In this document: positions 19,470-29,313 of the stretch, piece after piece
How positions within the stretch are numbered: position 1 is the first letter of the stretch
Layout of the letters: the number at the start of each line of letters is the position of its first letter
Assembly (NCBI RefSeq): GCF_964204645.1
Contig: NC_134029.1
Span: 10,778,850-10,842,849, forward strand
Source: Tubulanus polymorphus
Lineage: Eukaryota > Nemertea > Palaeonemertea > Tubulaniformes > Tubulanidae
DNA length: 64,000 nt
Direction: 5' to 3'
The notes under the pieces: model-generated
Told to the model about the DNA's origin: nothing
Seen by the model: only the letters and a program-made list of their open reading frames with translations
Database searches by the model: none
Made by a program: the position numbers and the translations under genes

Positions 19470-19691
19470 TTATATGGGAGGAATATATTTTTGTTTTTCC
19501 AAATAATCAATAGTTAAATTAGATAAAGTAACTGTTAATGTTAATTTTAAAATATCATTTATATCAAATCTATCAACATTAACACTTCCCATTTTGAATA
19601 CTTTTTTTAATACCATTGAATAACCAACAGTTCCAACTGATAGTAATGCTCCATTATATAATCCAGTTATTATCCACTTATTATCACTCAT
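19470..19691 (-). CDS. Conserved small Polinton membrane protein (73 aa)
   Basis: MSDNKWIITGLYNGALLSVG, a glycine-rich hydrophobic N-terminus, then a polar middle and LTLTVTLSNLTIDYLEKQKY near the C-terminus. This KW..TG.Y..ALL..G / TL....DY layout recurs in animal Polintons. Its ATG directly abuts the upstream stop (TAAATG). Function unknown, probably a virion membrane component. Confidence 0.78.
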   Translation of the reverse strand: MSDNKWIITGLYNGALLSVGTVGYSMVLKKVFKMGSVNVDRFDINDILKLTLTVTLSNLTIDYLEKQKYIPPI

Positions 19692-20033
19692 TTATTTATC
19701 AAAAAAAATACTATCATCAAAATATTGAGTTATCATAGTGATGATTAATTCAACATTTATTTCATTACTACTTTTATGATTATCATATATTTTGGTTAAT
19801 ATGTTTTTAATATCATCAATAATTCCGTCTTCATTTAATTCATAATATTCTAAAGGTGTTTTAATTAAATCAATTACTTTTTCTATATTATAATTTTCTT
19901 TATTAATCATTGATGCATTGTTAAATGATTTACTTTTTATATCAGTAATTACATCATTTAGTTTAATTCTCATTTCTTTACCATGTTTAATATCAAACCC
20001 AAAACATATACTCGGTCCAACAGTTATATTCAT
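19692..20033 (-). CDS. 113-aa protein of unknown function
   Basis: Starts MNITVGPSICFGFDIKHGKE. Mainly polar and predicted helical, with no membrane segment or recognised motif. Supported by its position in the tight late block: 17 bases from the penton gene, stop codon touching the next start, and a T7 run plus TATAAATG upstream. I do not recognise the family. Confidence 0.72.
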   Translation of the reverse strand: MNITVGPSICFGFDIKHGKEMRIKLNDVITDIKSKSFNNASMINKENYNIEKVIDLIKTPLEYYELNEDGIIDDIKNILTKIYDNHKSSNEINVELIITMITQYFDDSIFFDK

Positions 20034-20052
20034 TTATATAGTGAAAAAAATT
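20034..20052 (-). promoter_or_regulatory. Putative late-type promoter
   Basis: Minus strand AATTTTTTTCACTATATAAATG region: T7 run, short spacer, TATAAATG. It overlaps the end of the penton gene by a couple of bases. Confidence 0.42.
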
Positions 20053-20809
20053 ACTCTCTACATCTTATAACTAATTCATAAATTACAGGGAAATTATTTA
20101 AATCAATTAAGTATCCATTGTGATTTCTAATTTCTAATCTAAACTTATTAAAACGAGGAATGCATGGTTTGAAATAACATTCTGTTAAATTATAATTTAT
20201 TTGCGTTCCAAATTCTTTAACATTCTTCAATGGTAAAATGTTTAGTAAACCAGAATTACAAGTTATATCTTTAGTTGCTTCGAATGTTTTTGTAGGATCG
20301 ATTAAATTGCAATAAATATAAAAGTGTGTAAAAGGTATTAAGTTTGGTGTAGCATCAGCATTGCGTATCCTTACATCTGGGGTTATTCCTAAAATTTTAG
20401 CTAAAGGTTTTTTAACTAGAAATTGATGTTGATCTTCATTACCTAATTTTATTTTTATTTTATCGGAGCTATCACTTTTAATCAGTCTTAATCCAAATCC
20501 AGCAGATGCACCCATTTTCAACCGAGCTCTTCTATTAATTTCCTGCGCTAATGTATCTAAATTATATAATCCTGGTTTAAGATAAAGATGAAACCATTTA
20601 CTTTTATTTCTATCATGAATTAAAAAGACTCTATGTTCAATAGTTTTATCCGATACATTGTAAAAAGAAATACATAAACTTATATTAACTAATTTTAAAT
20701 CTACACAATTTTTATATTCTCTATCTAATTGTACTAGTAAATTATGTGATTTATAATCTGTAAGTCTTCTAGAATCAACAAATATTCTGTATTCTTTTAA
20801 TTCTACCAT
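20051..20809 (-). CDS. Minor capsid (penton) protein
   Basis: 252 residues, intact. The pattern fits Polinton penton proteins: LKLVNISLCISFYNVSD near the N-terminus, a PGLYNLDTLAQEINRRA segment, KKPLAKILGITPDVRIRN, PFTHFYIYCNLIDPTKTF and a C-terminal NGYLIDLNNFPVIYELVIRC, matching the single jelly-roll vertex protein of this group. It would form the capsid vertices with the major capsid protein. It is preceded 15 bases upstream by the small conserved gene and lies at the head of the structural block. Fold assignment is from remembered pattern, not a search. Confidence 0.82.
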   Translation of the reverse strand: MVELKEYRIFVDSRRLTDYKSHNLLVQLDREYKNCVDLKLVNISLCISFYNVSDKTIEHRVFLIHDRNKSKWFHLYLKPGLYNLDTLAQEINRRARLKMGASAGFGLRLIKSDSSDKIKIKLGNEDQHQFLVKKPLAKILGITPDVRIRNADATPNLIPFTHFYIYCNLIDPTKTFEATKDITCNSGLLNILPLKNVKEFGTQINYNLTECYFKPCIPRFNKFRLEIRNHNGYLIDLNNFPVIYELVIRCRE

Positions 20810-20823
20810 TTATTTTACATATT

Positions 20824-21185
20824 TTATTCGAAATCTATTTCATGGTGCCCTTTTTCATTCTTACCTTTGTATACGAAATAGAAATCACCAGAACATAATT
20901 CTTCTAGATCTTCACTTGATAATCTATGAAATCTATCCGGTAAATATGTTCTGAATTTATGTGTATTTCCTTTTAATCCTTCATATTCTAAGTGTATAAC
21001 TAATTTATCTCCATAGTTATTAGTAACTGTAACAATATCTGTAATTAGATATTTCTTATGGATTGTTAATTCTGTTAACTTTTTGAATTTATAATCTACA
21101 GACTTTACATTTGTTATATCTTTAATTCTATCTAGAAATAATTTGTTGTTCTCACTGTGTGTTTGTTTACTATACTATGTTCCAT
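20824..21185 (-). CDS. Small conserved Polinton protein, possible nucleic-acid binder, damaged 5' end
   Basis: The open frame ends at 20824 and contains KKLTELTIHKKYLITDI, NYGDKLVIHLEYEG, YLPDRFHRLSSEDLEELCSG and FYFVYKG. It is about 90% identical to the copy B gene at 6389. The conserved ATG (21183-21185) is followed within a few codons by a small indel and stop, so the 5' end is broken or translation starts elsewhere; the remaining frame has no obvious ATG. Possible OB-like single-strand binding protein (inference). Position between polymerase and penton differs from copy B. Confidence 0.65.
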
Positions 21186-21215
21186 TTATAATACATATTT
21201 TTATTAAAATTTGAT
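21186..21215 (-). promoter_or_regulatory. Putative early-type promoter of the small gene
   Basis: Minus strand AAATTTTAATAAAAATATG then TATTATAAATGG at the start; the first part matches the motif before polymerase (25213-25244) and before the copy B gene. Confidence 0.33.
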
Positions 21216-22526
21216 TAACACGTTAGAATTCTTTTCATTATCTCGTTCTCTTTTGTGTCTTCTCTTTTAAATTTTAAGTATTCATCTAAATTACAACCAT
21301 AAGCAACTGTATGAATTCCATCATCTAAAATATATCTTTTATCATCAAATGGGTTTAGACTTATCTTTTCAATTTCTTCAATAAACATTTCATGATCTTC
21401 AGATCTTAAACATCTCATTTTATGTTTTCTAACTTCTTCATTGAATATACAATTGATGTAATCTTTGAAATGAATATTCTTTTCTACTACACTTTTGATT
21501 ATTCCTTTTAACTTTTTAGCTTCATGTTCTTTAGTTTTATATGAATACATTTTAGATCTAATACCTATGAACTCTATCATTTCTTCACCACCTAATTCAT
21601 CTTTGAATTTACCGGGAACTTTTTTATTATCATTGCTAAACAATTCATGATCTTTACGATAGTTACTGAAATCAAAATGATGTTTTAATGTTTTTAAATC
21701 ATCAGTTATGTAATCAGTTTTTATCTTTAATATGTAAGAATCGGTATCAAAATATAATATTTCTTTATGTTTTTCTCCAAAAAGTGGTTGTAATACATTA
21801 TAATAGAATTCATACATTAGTAATTTTGATAATTCTAAAACTGAAGCGCCAAAATAGATTGGTTTATTAAATTTCATTGATGTTCTTCTCATCTTAACTG
21901 CAGCTAAATTTTCATCAAATATTCTGTTACCAATGAACTTAGGATATGATTGTAAATGTCTAATTCTTTTACCGTTACTAACTAACTCAATATCATTTCT
22001 ATTTCTAATATCTTCAAGTCTTACCATAGAATGCATTATTCATTAACTTGAAGAAATCTTTTTCGAAATCAGTTTTAGCTCCAGTTCTCTGTTTGGTGTT
22101 AAAATCTATATATTTTTCTAACCACTTAGATTGACTAAATGAAATATATCTATGTACTTTTTTTAGAACCATTCCTTGATTCAAATAAAACTTTAACATT
22201 CTATAATGTACAACATAATTATATTTATCTTCTTGAGTTACCATTAACTTTTCTGTATGAATATGATTTTCGGGTTTAATTCTTTTTTGGTAATTTGATA
22301 ATTCTTCATGAGTTACAGTTTTATGTTCGGGACAGTATGCTAGATTTCTAGATTTAAATTTAATATGTTCAGGATATTCCAAATCTACAACAAAGAAGTA
22401 ACCAGTATTTGAAATATCTAGAATTCTTTTCTTCCAATCAAATTTATCATTATTTTCATGTTGTAAAACTTCAGTTATTTCAAATACTCCATAAGGTTGT
22501 GGTTCCATCATTGCCCAACCATACAA
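21215..22526 (-). pseudogene. POLB: POLB palm and thumb part
   Basis: Motif A (YIDTNNLYGWAM) lies at about 22500-22545, motif B (KLMNNAFYGK) at about 22016-22045 and motif C (YFDTDSY) at about 21737-21757: the three catalytic-palm motifs of family B polymerases. Both catalytic aspartates (motif A D, motif C DTD) are present. The frame breaks between motifs B and C. The 3' part runs through GIRSKMYSYKT and ends at 21215. Confidence 0.88.
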
Positions 22527-22756
22527 ATTATTTGTATCTATATATAATAACTTATATCCAGGGTTATCATTTACATTGAAATATCTATCACCTAATACAC
22601 CTGAAACTCCTCCTCTTATAGATTTTTCAAATAATAATAATTGATCTATATTTGTTTACAAATCCATTTTTATATCTGTAAATTTTAATCCACAATCCCA
22701 TGTTAAACCTGGGCTAGAATAACAATGACAAGGATCAATATTAAAATACTTTAGGT

Positions 22757-24022
22757 TTACATCTCTAAACCTTTCAAAATATCGGTTAATAATAATACAT
22801 CTGATTTTAAATATAAATCTACTAATTGCCCATGATTTTCTATTTTGAAATGATTCCAAATATTCAATGTTCTACTATAGACTTCATCTTTAACATATTC
22901 ATCTTTTAATTCATCATAGAATTGTTCTTTCAATAATTCAGTTATATTGAAATCATTATGATTCTTATAAAATGAATATGGAATTGCTCCTTTATATCTC
23001 ATTAATTGGAAATCATCATTATTTGGGTAGTGTTGCTTTAATATTCTTAATTCATCATCAACTAATGATTTTGATAAGTTATCTAATGAACTGTTTAAAA
23101 ATCTATATGAATCTATAAATCTTAAACACCCAAATTGGAATGATATATAATTCTCAGATGTTTTAGCTAACATTCTAAATTTATAAGTTGGTATTTTATC
23201 TTTTGATCTATTTGAATTTAATCTTTCTATTTCATTATTAATTTCTTCTATTTTATGGCATAACTGTTTGATGAATAAATGTGCATCATATCCTGATAGA
23301 TTATGAAATATAACTGGTACAAAATTAATTTTCTTAGCTTGTAAGTTACAATTCTCATGTGCAGCGCCTCTAAACTTTCCATTCAAATGATCATGGTCTC
23401 TTACTTTTTTATCTTTATAATTAAATATCTTTTCACAATAATAACATTTATCTGCAAACGCACATTCTTCTTTATCTTCTTCTGTCATTATAATTTCTAT
23501 ATTTGTATTCAATAATTTACTAAATCTTATTTCATATTCAATTAATAAGTCACAAAAATGATTGATAACATTTTCATTTCTATAATGATAATAGTCACTT
23601 TCAATTAGTTCTGGATAATCAGATTTTATATATAACCCGAAAGCTGCAGCTGATTGATGAATCTTTTTAATAGTATTTGTTTTTGGTGGTTCATCTGAAA
23701 AATCATTTTCATTAGAATTTAATTTCTTTCTTTTATAATATATTTCTTTTCTATCTTGATCAGTTAATTCTTTATTTAATGATTCAAAATCTCCATATAT
23801 AACAAATGGTACTTTATTTTTGTAATCATATTTTTTGAATTCTAATATTTTATCCTTTTCATTTGGTAAAACTAATTTACAATAATCATGATTTTCACAT
23901 AATTGTTTATGATTTAATAATGTACTTTCATTACTGAATCTATGTAAACATTTTCTACAAAGATATATTTTATGGTGATCAATTTCTGATTTAAAAAAAA
24001 AATCTATTTGTTTAATCCACAC
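22757..24022 (-). pseudogene. POLB: POLB exonuclease part
   Basis: One open segment of 421 codons. A C..C..H..H knuckle (YLCRKCLHRFSNESTLLNHK) precedes Exo I (PFVIYGDFES). A CYYC...HDHLNGKFRGAAHENC cluster follows, then Exo II (NLSGYDAHLFI), and Exo III (YLKSDVLLLTDI) near the end. All acidic exonuclease residues appear present, so proofreading motifs were conserved until recently. The segment loses frame right after Exo III. Confidence 0.88.
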
Positions 24023-24048
24023 ATAATGATTCTCATAATATAGTATAT

Positions 24049-24474
24049 CTATAACATCGTTTGAATCGTAATCTTTGATAGGTATAAAGGTTCTAATGTA
24101 TAATGTTTTATATTGTTACCTTTTGTATTTGGTAATTTGATTAAATCAAATACATTTATCTTTATATTATTATCTCTTTCTATTTTTGGCATGTTTTTAA
24201 TTCTAACAGGATCTATCTTATAATTATTTTCAAATGGTTTATAATGAGTTAATCTAAAACTATGTGTAATATCTTCTGTTGGGTGTAAACAACTTATTAT
24301 AGCCCATAGAAAACATTTATCATCTTCATTTTGTACATTTATTACAGCATTAGTTTTAAATGATGCTTCAATATCTGGTTCTTTATAATATGATACATTA
24401 TTTTCATCAATTGGTTTTGATTTAGTTAACTTATTATATTTTGTGTTATAAACATGTAAAGTCATAAATATCAT
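24049..24474 (-). pseudogene. POLB: POLB pre-exonuclease segment
   Basis: Open segment with FKTNAVINVQNEDDKCFLWA, IISCLHPTED and PKIERDNNIKINVFDLIKLP. The CFLWA..S.LHP pattern, followed by a VFDL region, is typical of the N-terminal domain of Polinton polymerases. A one-base loss near 24075 cuts it from the exonuclease segment. Confidence 0.8.
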
Positions 24475-24571
24475 TTCATCAAATATTAAACCAGATCCTT
24501 CAAAATATTTCTCTTCTATTTTAGTTTTTACTTCATTATAACATTTATCTAATTTATCATCTATATGTTGT

Positions 24572-25212
24572 TTAGATATAATATGTTGTGAATGAGAATT
24601 TATTATATATTGGTTTATCTTCAGATTTTAAAAACTTTACTTTAACTGATATACTTATTTTAGGATATTCAACATCAGTTATTATTTTTATTATTTCTTT
24701 CATATTTTCTAAATGTTTTTTATTTTCTTCTAATGTTTTTCCTTTATGAAATTTAAACTCGATAGCTGCTGGACCAATATCACTTTTAAATGCTTCGGTT
24801 ATCTCTATATCTTTTTTATTATTTAATGAATTAATATAATTTCTTACATCTTCCATGTATGGTCTTTTATTGTTTAATTTATTTTTTATGCTTTTAATTG
24901 TCTTCTGTTTCTTATCATTATCTTTATCAAAATAATCTTCACCTAAAATATCATTATTCATATTTCTAATATGACTTTTAGATTTTAAATGTTCTTTATA
25001 ATATCTTTATCACTGAATGATTGATTACATGTATCACATTTGTATGTTTCTTTTTCATTCTTTAATTCATCTAATTTAGTTTCTAATATATCATCTTCAT
25101 ATTCTAATTTCAATTTATTCTCTAAATGTGTTTTAGTTTTATTGTGTCTTGCTTTTTGGGATTTATCTATATTGATATTACATGTTGGACGGTAGTACTT
25201 ATTTGCTTCCAT
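24572..25212 (-). pseudogene. POLB: POLB N-terminal zinc-finger extension
   Basis: 25212-24985 carries a finger-like YYRPTCNINIDKSQKARHN (first cysteine pair altered: RPTC where copy B has CSTC) and CDTCNQSFSDK, then loses frame. 24961-24572 continues with KRPYMEDVRNYINSLNNKKD, PAAIEFKFHKGKTLEENKKH and a conserved region ending near 24572. Zinc fingers could give sequence-specific binding to element DNA. Confidence 0.75.
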
Positions 25213-25244
25213 TTTAATACTAAATTTTTTATTAAAATTGATTT
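25213..25244 (-). promoter_or_regulatory. Putative early-type promoter of POLB
   Basis: Minus strand AATTTTAATAAAAAATTTAG then TATTAAAATGG. It lacks the T-run plus TAAATG of the structural genes. Confidence 0.38.
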
Positions 25245-25266
25245 TAGAAGTTCAATGATTTATATC

Positions 25267-25828
25267 ATGCATTATTTCAATCACACTTTACTAACACTTT
25301 TAATGTTTAAAATCTAACTCATACAAATATGAATATTGAAATAATGTTGTAAATATATACTTTTATATTGAATAATCTGTCAATTTAAATGTTATTCATT
25401 TACATGAATATTTTAAGAGTAATAGGGGTAATAGGCTTTCAGGTTAAAGGTTGAATGGTCGAGTTCATTAAAAAACAAAACATTAAAAGTAATTTAAAAC
25501 TATAATATATTTTCATAACCGTGTGTATTTCAGTTGAATAATAGAATAATAATTATTATTAAAATATATTTGATTATATGAATTTGTGTATTGTAAATAA
25601 ATCAATTGGTCGCGGAGCGGAGCGGTAGCGAAGTGGAGCGACCAATTGATTTAATACAATATGCTTTTAAAATTTAAATTATTAATATCTTAGAATAAAT
25701 ATTTAGTTATAATATAAAATACACACGGTTATGAAAATATATTATAGTTTTAAATTACTTTTAATGTTTTGTTTTTAATGAACTCGACCTTTCGACCTTT
25801 GGTATGAAAGCCCATTACCCCTATTACT
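25267..25828 (-). repeat. Right terminal inverted repeat, 562 bp, internally palindromic
   Basis: Matches the left TIR inverted. Near 25605-25660 it keeps a full central hairpin: AAATCAATTGGTCGC and GCGACCAATTGATTTA flank a GC-rich loop with GGAGCGGAGCGGTAGCGAAG. Outer and inner arms repeat the element terminus in opposite orientation (AGTAATAGGGG near 25415, CCCCTATTACT at 25818-25828). Confidence 0.93.
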
Positions 25829-25834
25829 CCCCGT
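25829..25834. repeat. Target-site duplication, right copy (CCCCGT)
   Basis: Exact copy of 7487-7492, immediately after the last element base. Confidence 0.93.
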
Positions 25835-26005
25835 CCATACATATGTATTACAGACGGGTTTCGGTTGTGTTTCTATTTCGGCTATAGGATCTTTGAACTA
25901 TAGTCCGTCAATACTTATGTATTAGAGACGGATTGATTCGTATCGTTATGTATGGAGTCCTATGTTAATCTCTCCCCGTTCATACTTAAGTATTTAACGC
26001 GGGTC
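25832..26005. repeat. Short palindromic repeats around ATACATATGTAT/ATACTTATGTAT
   Basis: Three units about 70-74 bp apart (CCATACATATGTATTACAGACGG near 25837, TCAATACTTATGTATTAGAGACGG near 25909, TTCATACTTAAGTATTTAACGCGG near 25980). A related one is on the left flank near 7407, so the Polinton landed inside this array. Confidence 0.65.
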
Positions 26006-26368
26006 TAATAATCGTTTGCTCTTGATATCATTATAAGCTATTGTCGCCTTCGTTGTCGTTTTTATTATAGGCCTCTAAGGCCGGTTTCTATGTGTGCGTA
26101 CTTAAGTTTAGATGAAATTCATATAGGCAACCCTTAAGGTTATGTAATGTCCGCGGTCTATATGTGTTCGTTGTGTGAGGTTAAAGTTGAATAGCAAGTG
26201 TCAATCGCATAGTCTTTTCCCTTTTGTAAGTACGTAAGCATTTGCAGAGTTTGAACCTATCCTGTCTTTGAGCATGACGTATTTTGATTTCTTGTGGTTA
26301 AATAAAAGCTGCTTTCGCAGTACGTGAAATTATATTAACGGTTTCGTATGAGTATGTTGGGTAGAAAA
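26006..26368. other. Host non-coding flank
   Basis: No supported gene or repeat structure seen. Confidence 0.4.
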
Positions 26369-26608
26369 ACCGGTTCCTGAACTTCGCTGAAAAAGCTGAA
26401 ACACTGAAACGCTGAAAATAAAACGCTGAAATTTCGAGAATTCCAGAAAAACGCTGAAATTACAGGGAATTCCCGAAAAACGCTGAAATCGTGCTAGGAA
26501 CCGACGATACACGTTTTGAAAATTTTTCCTGGCCCGGTGTCTGCTGCCGGGTCCTAAACCGTGCTTTAGTCTTTACCGAATTTTATTTGGGTTATAGAGA
26601 TACGCCTA
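26369..26608 (+). repeat. Inverted repeat arm, left (CGCTGAAA-rich)
   Basis: Begins ACCGGTTCCTGAACTTCGC, followed by multiple CTGAAA/CGCTGAAA units. It then includes TAGGAACCGACGATACACG and ends GGTTATAGAGATACGCC. It pairs with 28412-28627. Confidence 0.85.
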
Positions 26609-28411
26609 CAAGGTCGTTTTCTTCGGCTCCCTTTAATATTTTGAAATGGCATCAGACCACAATTAATAGGTTAGTAGCTTGAAGATGCGTATGGCCGGAC
26701 CATGGTAGCTAGAGCGAAGAAGAGGTCCCCCATAAATGTTGCTATAATTTCGGCAAATGAGAAAGAGATCTGAGCTCAACCTTTGATCGATTGATGGAGG
26801 ACCTCATTTCCTTGACATGAGCTGGAATCTTCAGTTGGCTCAGGACGAACGATAATTGTTCAGGACACACTGTATTACATGATACTTACTAGCCAAAAAT
26901 TAGTTCATCAAAACTGCATCAGTTCCAAAAACTACCATCATGCTTCCCCAAAATGGAAAATAAATAAATAATATTTTACTTTCATTTGTCTGTGCATCAT
27001 GATATAAATTGTTGTTATTGTTTTATGTGCATGTATGTTCCCGTATGAGCTAACAATGAAGTTTTCACTTCATTTGAATAAATTCTTAACTACAGTAATT
27101 CAAATTCTCAATTGTTTTTATTATTGTTTGGTAATTCCTTGCAACTTCTCATTTCAACGTTTCATACAAGAAGTAGTTGAATGAAAGTACAGTTAGGCTG
27201 AACCTGACAACCCATATTAAGTGCTAGCATCGAGATTTGATTATTTCGATTTTATTTTCGGTGACATTGAAATTCGTAAATAAAGGGTTCAACTGTCATT
27301 GTACTTAGCATAGCTTAGATTGGGTTTCATATTTCTACATTTTCTACAAGGAGGTCTTAAAGGGTCGTCCCCGGGTTAGAGGTCAGAACTTGGTTTACAT
27401 TCTCAAGTTGCTGGAGACTACCATCTGCATTCATACCTCGATTTGTCTGGCCTATGAGAGTCGAACAACATTTTCCCATACACAGGCTTGGCTTTAATGT
27501 AGATGAAGGCTAGGCACTGCACATTGTGGATTAACTGGAACTCTAAACTCTCAAAATAAAACGAGTCAACAAGAAAGATCCAATAATTGAACGTTTATCT
27601 AACTATATTAATTAACAGCTTAAGAGATATACATTATACACAAAAGAAATCAGTTCTACATTTTATCCGAATCAAGCGCTAGAGCTACAGATTCGCTTAG
27701 CTTGGGCTTGAATTCTGGTTCCATTGCTTCGTATTCTATTGAAATCCCCTTTGTTACCTCGGAATAACGCTAAGCTTTTAAAGACTACAAATTTGGTCCC
27801 AGGAAAACCAAGTAAAGCGGAGTACTACTGTAAATCAGCTGTTGACTTATTTTTCTCTGGTTGAATCAAGTTATTACTGAATGAAATATAATCACTGCTG
27901 CTACAAGAAGTCTTTTCTCGGTATCTATATGTCCATCTTAGCAAATCAACTTGGTCCATGATTCCTCCTTTTAAGATAGTCTAAAAATAAGAATTGTTAC
28001 AATTTCTAACAGATGCTATGTCATTTCTTTAAAAAACCTGATGATTTTCTCACCACAGCAAATGAATTATTCGCAATTGTTGAATCCATTCCATGGGCAC
28101 AATGAATTAAAAAGAAATTAAGTAAGATCCCTTTTGTCTAAAAGTCGCATCATCATTATAACTAGCTATCAAATTTAACTTACCTCAAGTCTCCAACAGA
28201 GAATACCACAGTCGCCCATAGTCATGCGTGACGTGTTGACAAAAGAACAGTGGTTCTCATAATCATATTTTATATACATTGAAATGTTCAAATAAGATTT
28301 TTTTCGTCTTGTAGAAGTAAACCACATTCTTGGAATATTCAGCATAGTGTTTAAAGTTGGCTTGTGCGGTTGTGATAGGGTTTTGATACTCCATACATAC
28401 GGTTTATGCAT
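26609..28411. other. Spacer between inverted arms, no gene recognised
   Basis: About 1.8 kb of ordinary AT-rich sequence with no long reading frame and no recognisable transposase motif. With the arms it could be a non-autonomous foldback transposon, or two independent opposite insertions of one repeat. Confidence 0.4.
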
Positions 28412-28627
28412 GTCTCTATAACCAAAAATCAAATCAAAGGTAGAGACTAAAGCAAAGGTTCAGGACTCGGCAGCGGTCCCGGCCCGGAAATGATTCAAAT
28501 TGTGTATTGTCGGTTCGTAGCACGATTCAGCGTTTTTCGGAAATTCCCTGAAATTTCAGCTTTTTCTTTTCGGCATTTCAGCGTTTCAGTGTTTCAGCTT
28601 TTTCAGCGAAGTTCAGGAACCGGTAGT
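28412..28627 (-). repeat. Inverted repeat arm, right
   Basis: Reverse-complement relative of 26369-26608, sharing the first ~45 bases from ACCGGTTCCTGAACTTCGC almost perfectly and then diverging with small indels. Confidence 0.85.

Positions 28628-29313
<686 letters not shown>

Larger units (their letters stand above)
21215..25212 (-). pseudogene. POLB: Protein-primed family B DNA polymerase with N-terminal zinc fingers, multiply frameshifted
   Basis: About 4.0 kb, equivalent to some 1,330 codons. Order of parts: zinc fingers (25212 side), linker, finger-like CRKC knuckle, exonuclease, palm and thumb. At least five interruptions are visible: near 25010, 24500-24570, 24030-24075, 22640-22790 and 22014-22036. 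The last removes two bases just after motif B. Copy B keeps the motif-B junction intact but is broken elsewhere, so the two copies decayed independently. The enzyme would replicate the linear element from protein-primed ends. Starts MEANKYY at 25212. Confidence 0.9.
7493..25828 (+). mobile_element. Complete Polinton/Maverick element, 18.3 kb
   Basis: The element is bounded by TIRs beginning AGTAATAGGGG and by an exact 6-bp duplication. It carries the family's defining genes: retroviral-type integrase, packaging ATPase, double jelly-roll major capsid, minor capsid (penton) and protein-primed-type polymerase B. Plus-strand genes occupy 9353-12941 and minus-strand genes 13363-25212; the two blocks converge at a 0.4-kb intergenic repeat region. 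No adenovirus-type cysteine protease was recognised. The polymerase is broken and other genes have single frameshifts, so the copy is probably not autonomous now, unless some breaks are sequencing errors. The exact duplication and near-identical TIRs suggest fairly recent insertion. Confidence 0.95.

Noticed and set aside
26609-28411. Possible transposase gene between the inverted arms
   Set aside because: No reading frame longer than about 85 codons and no catalytic motif.
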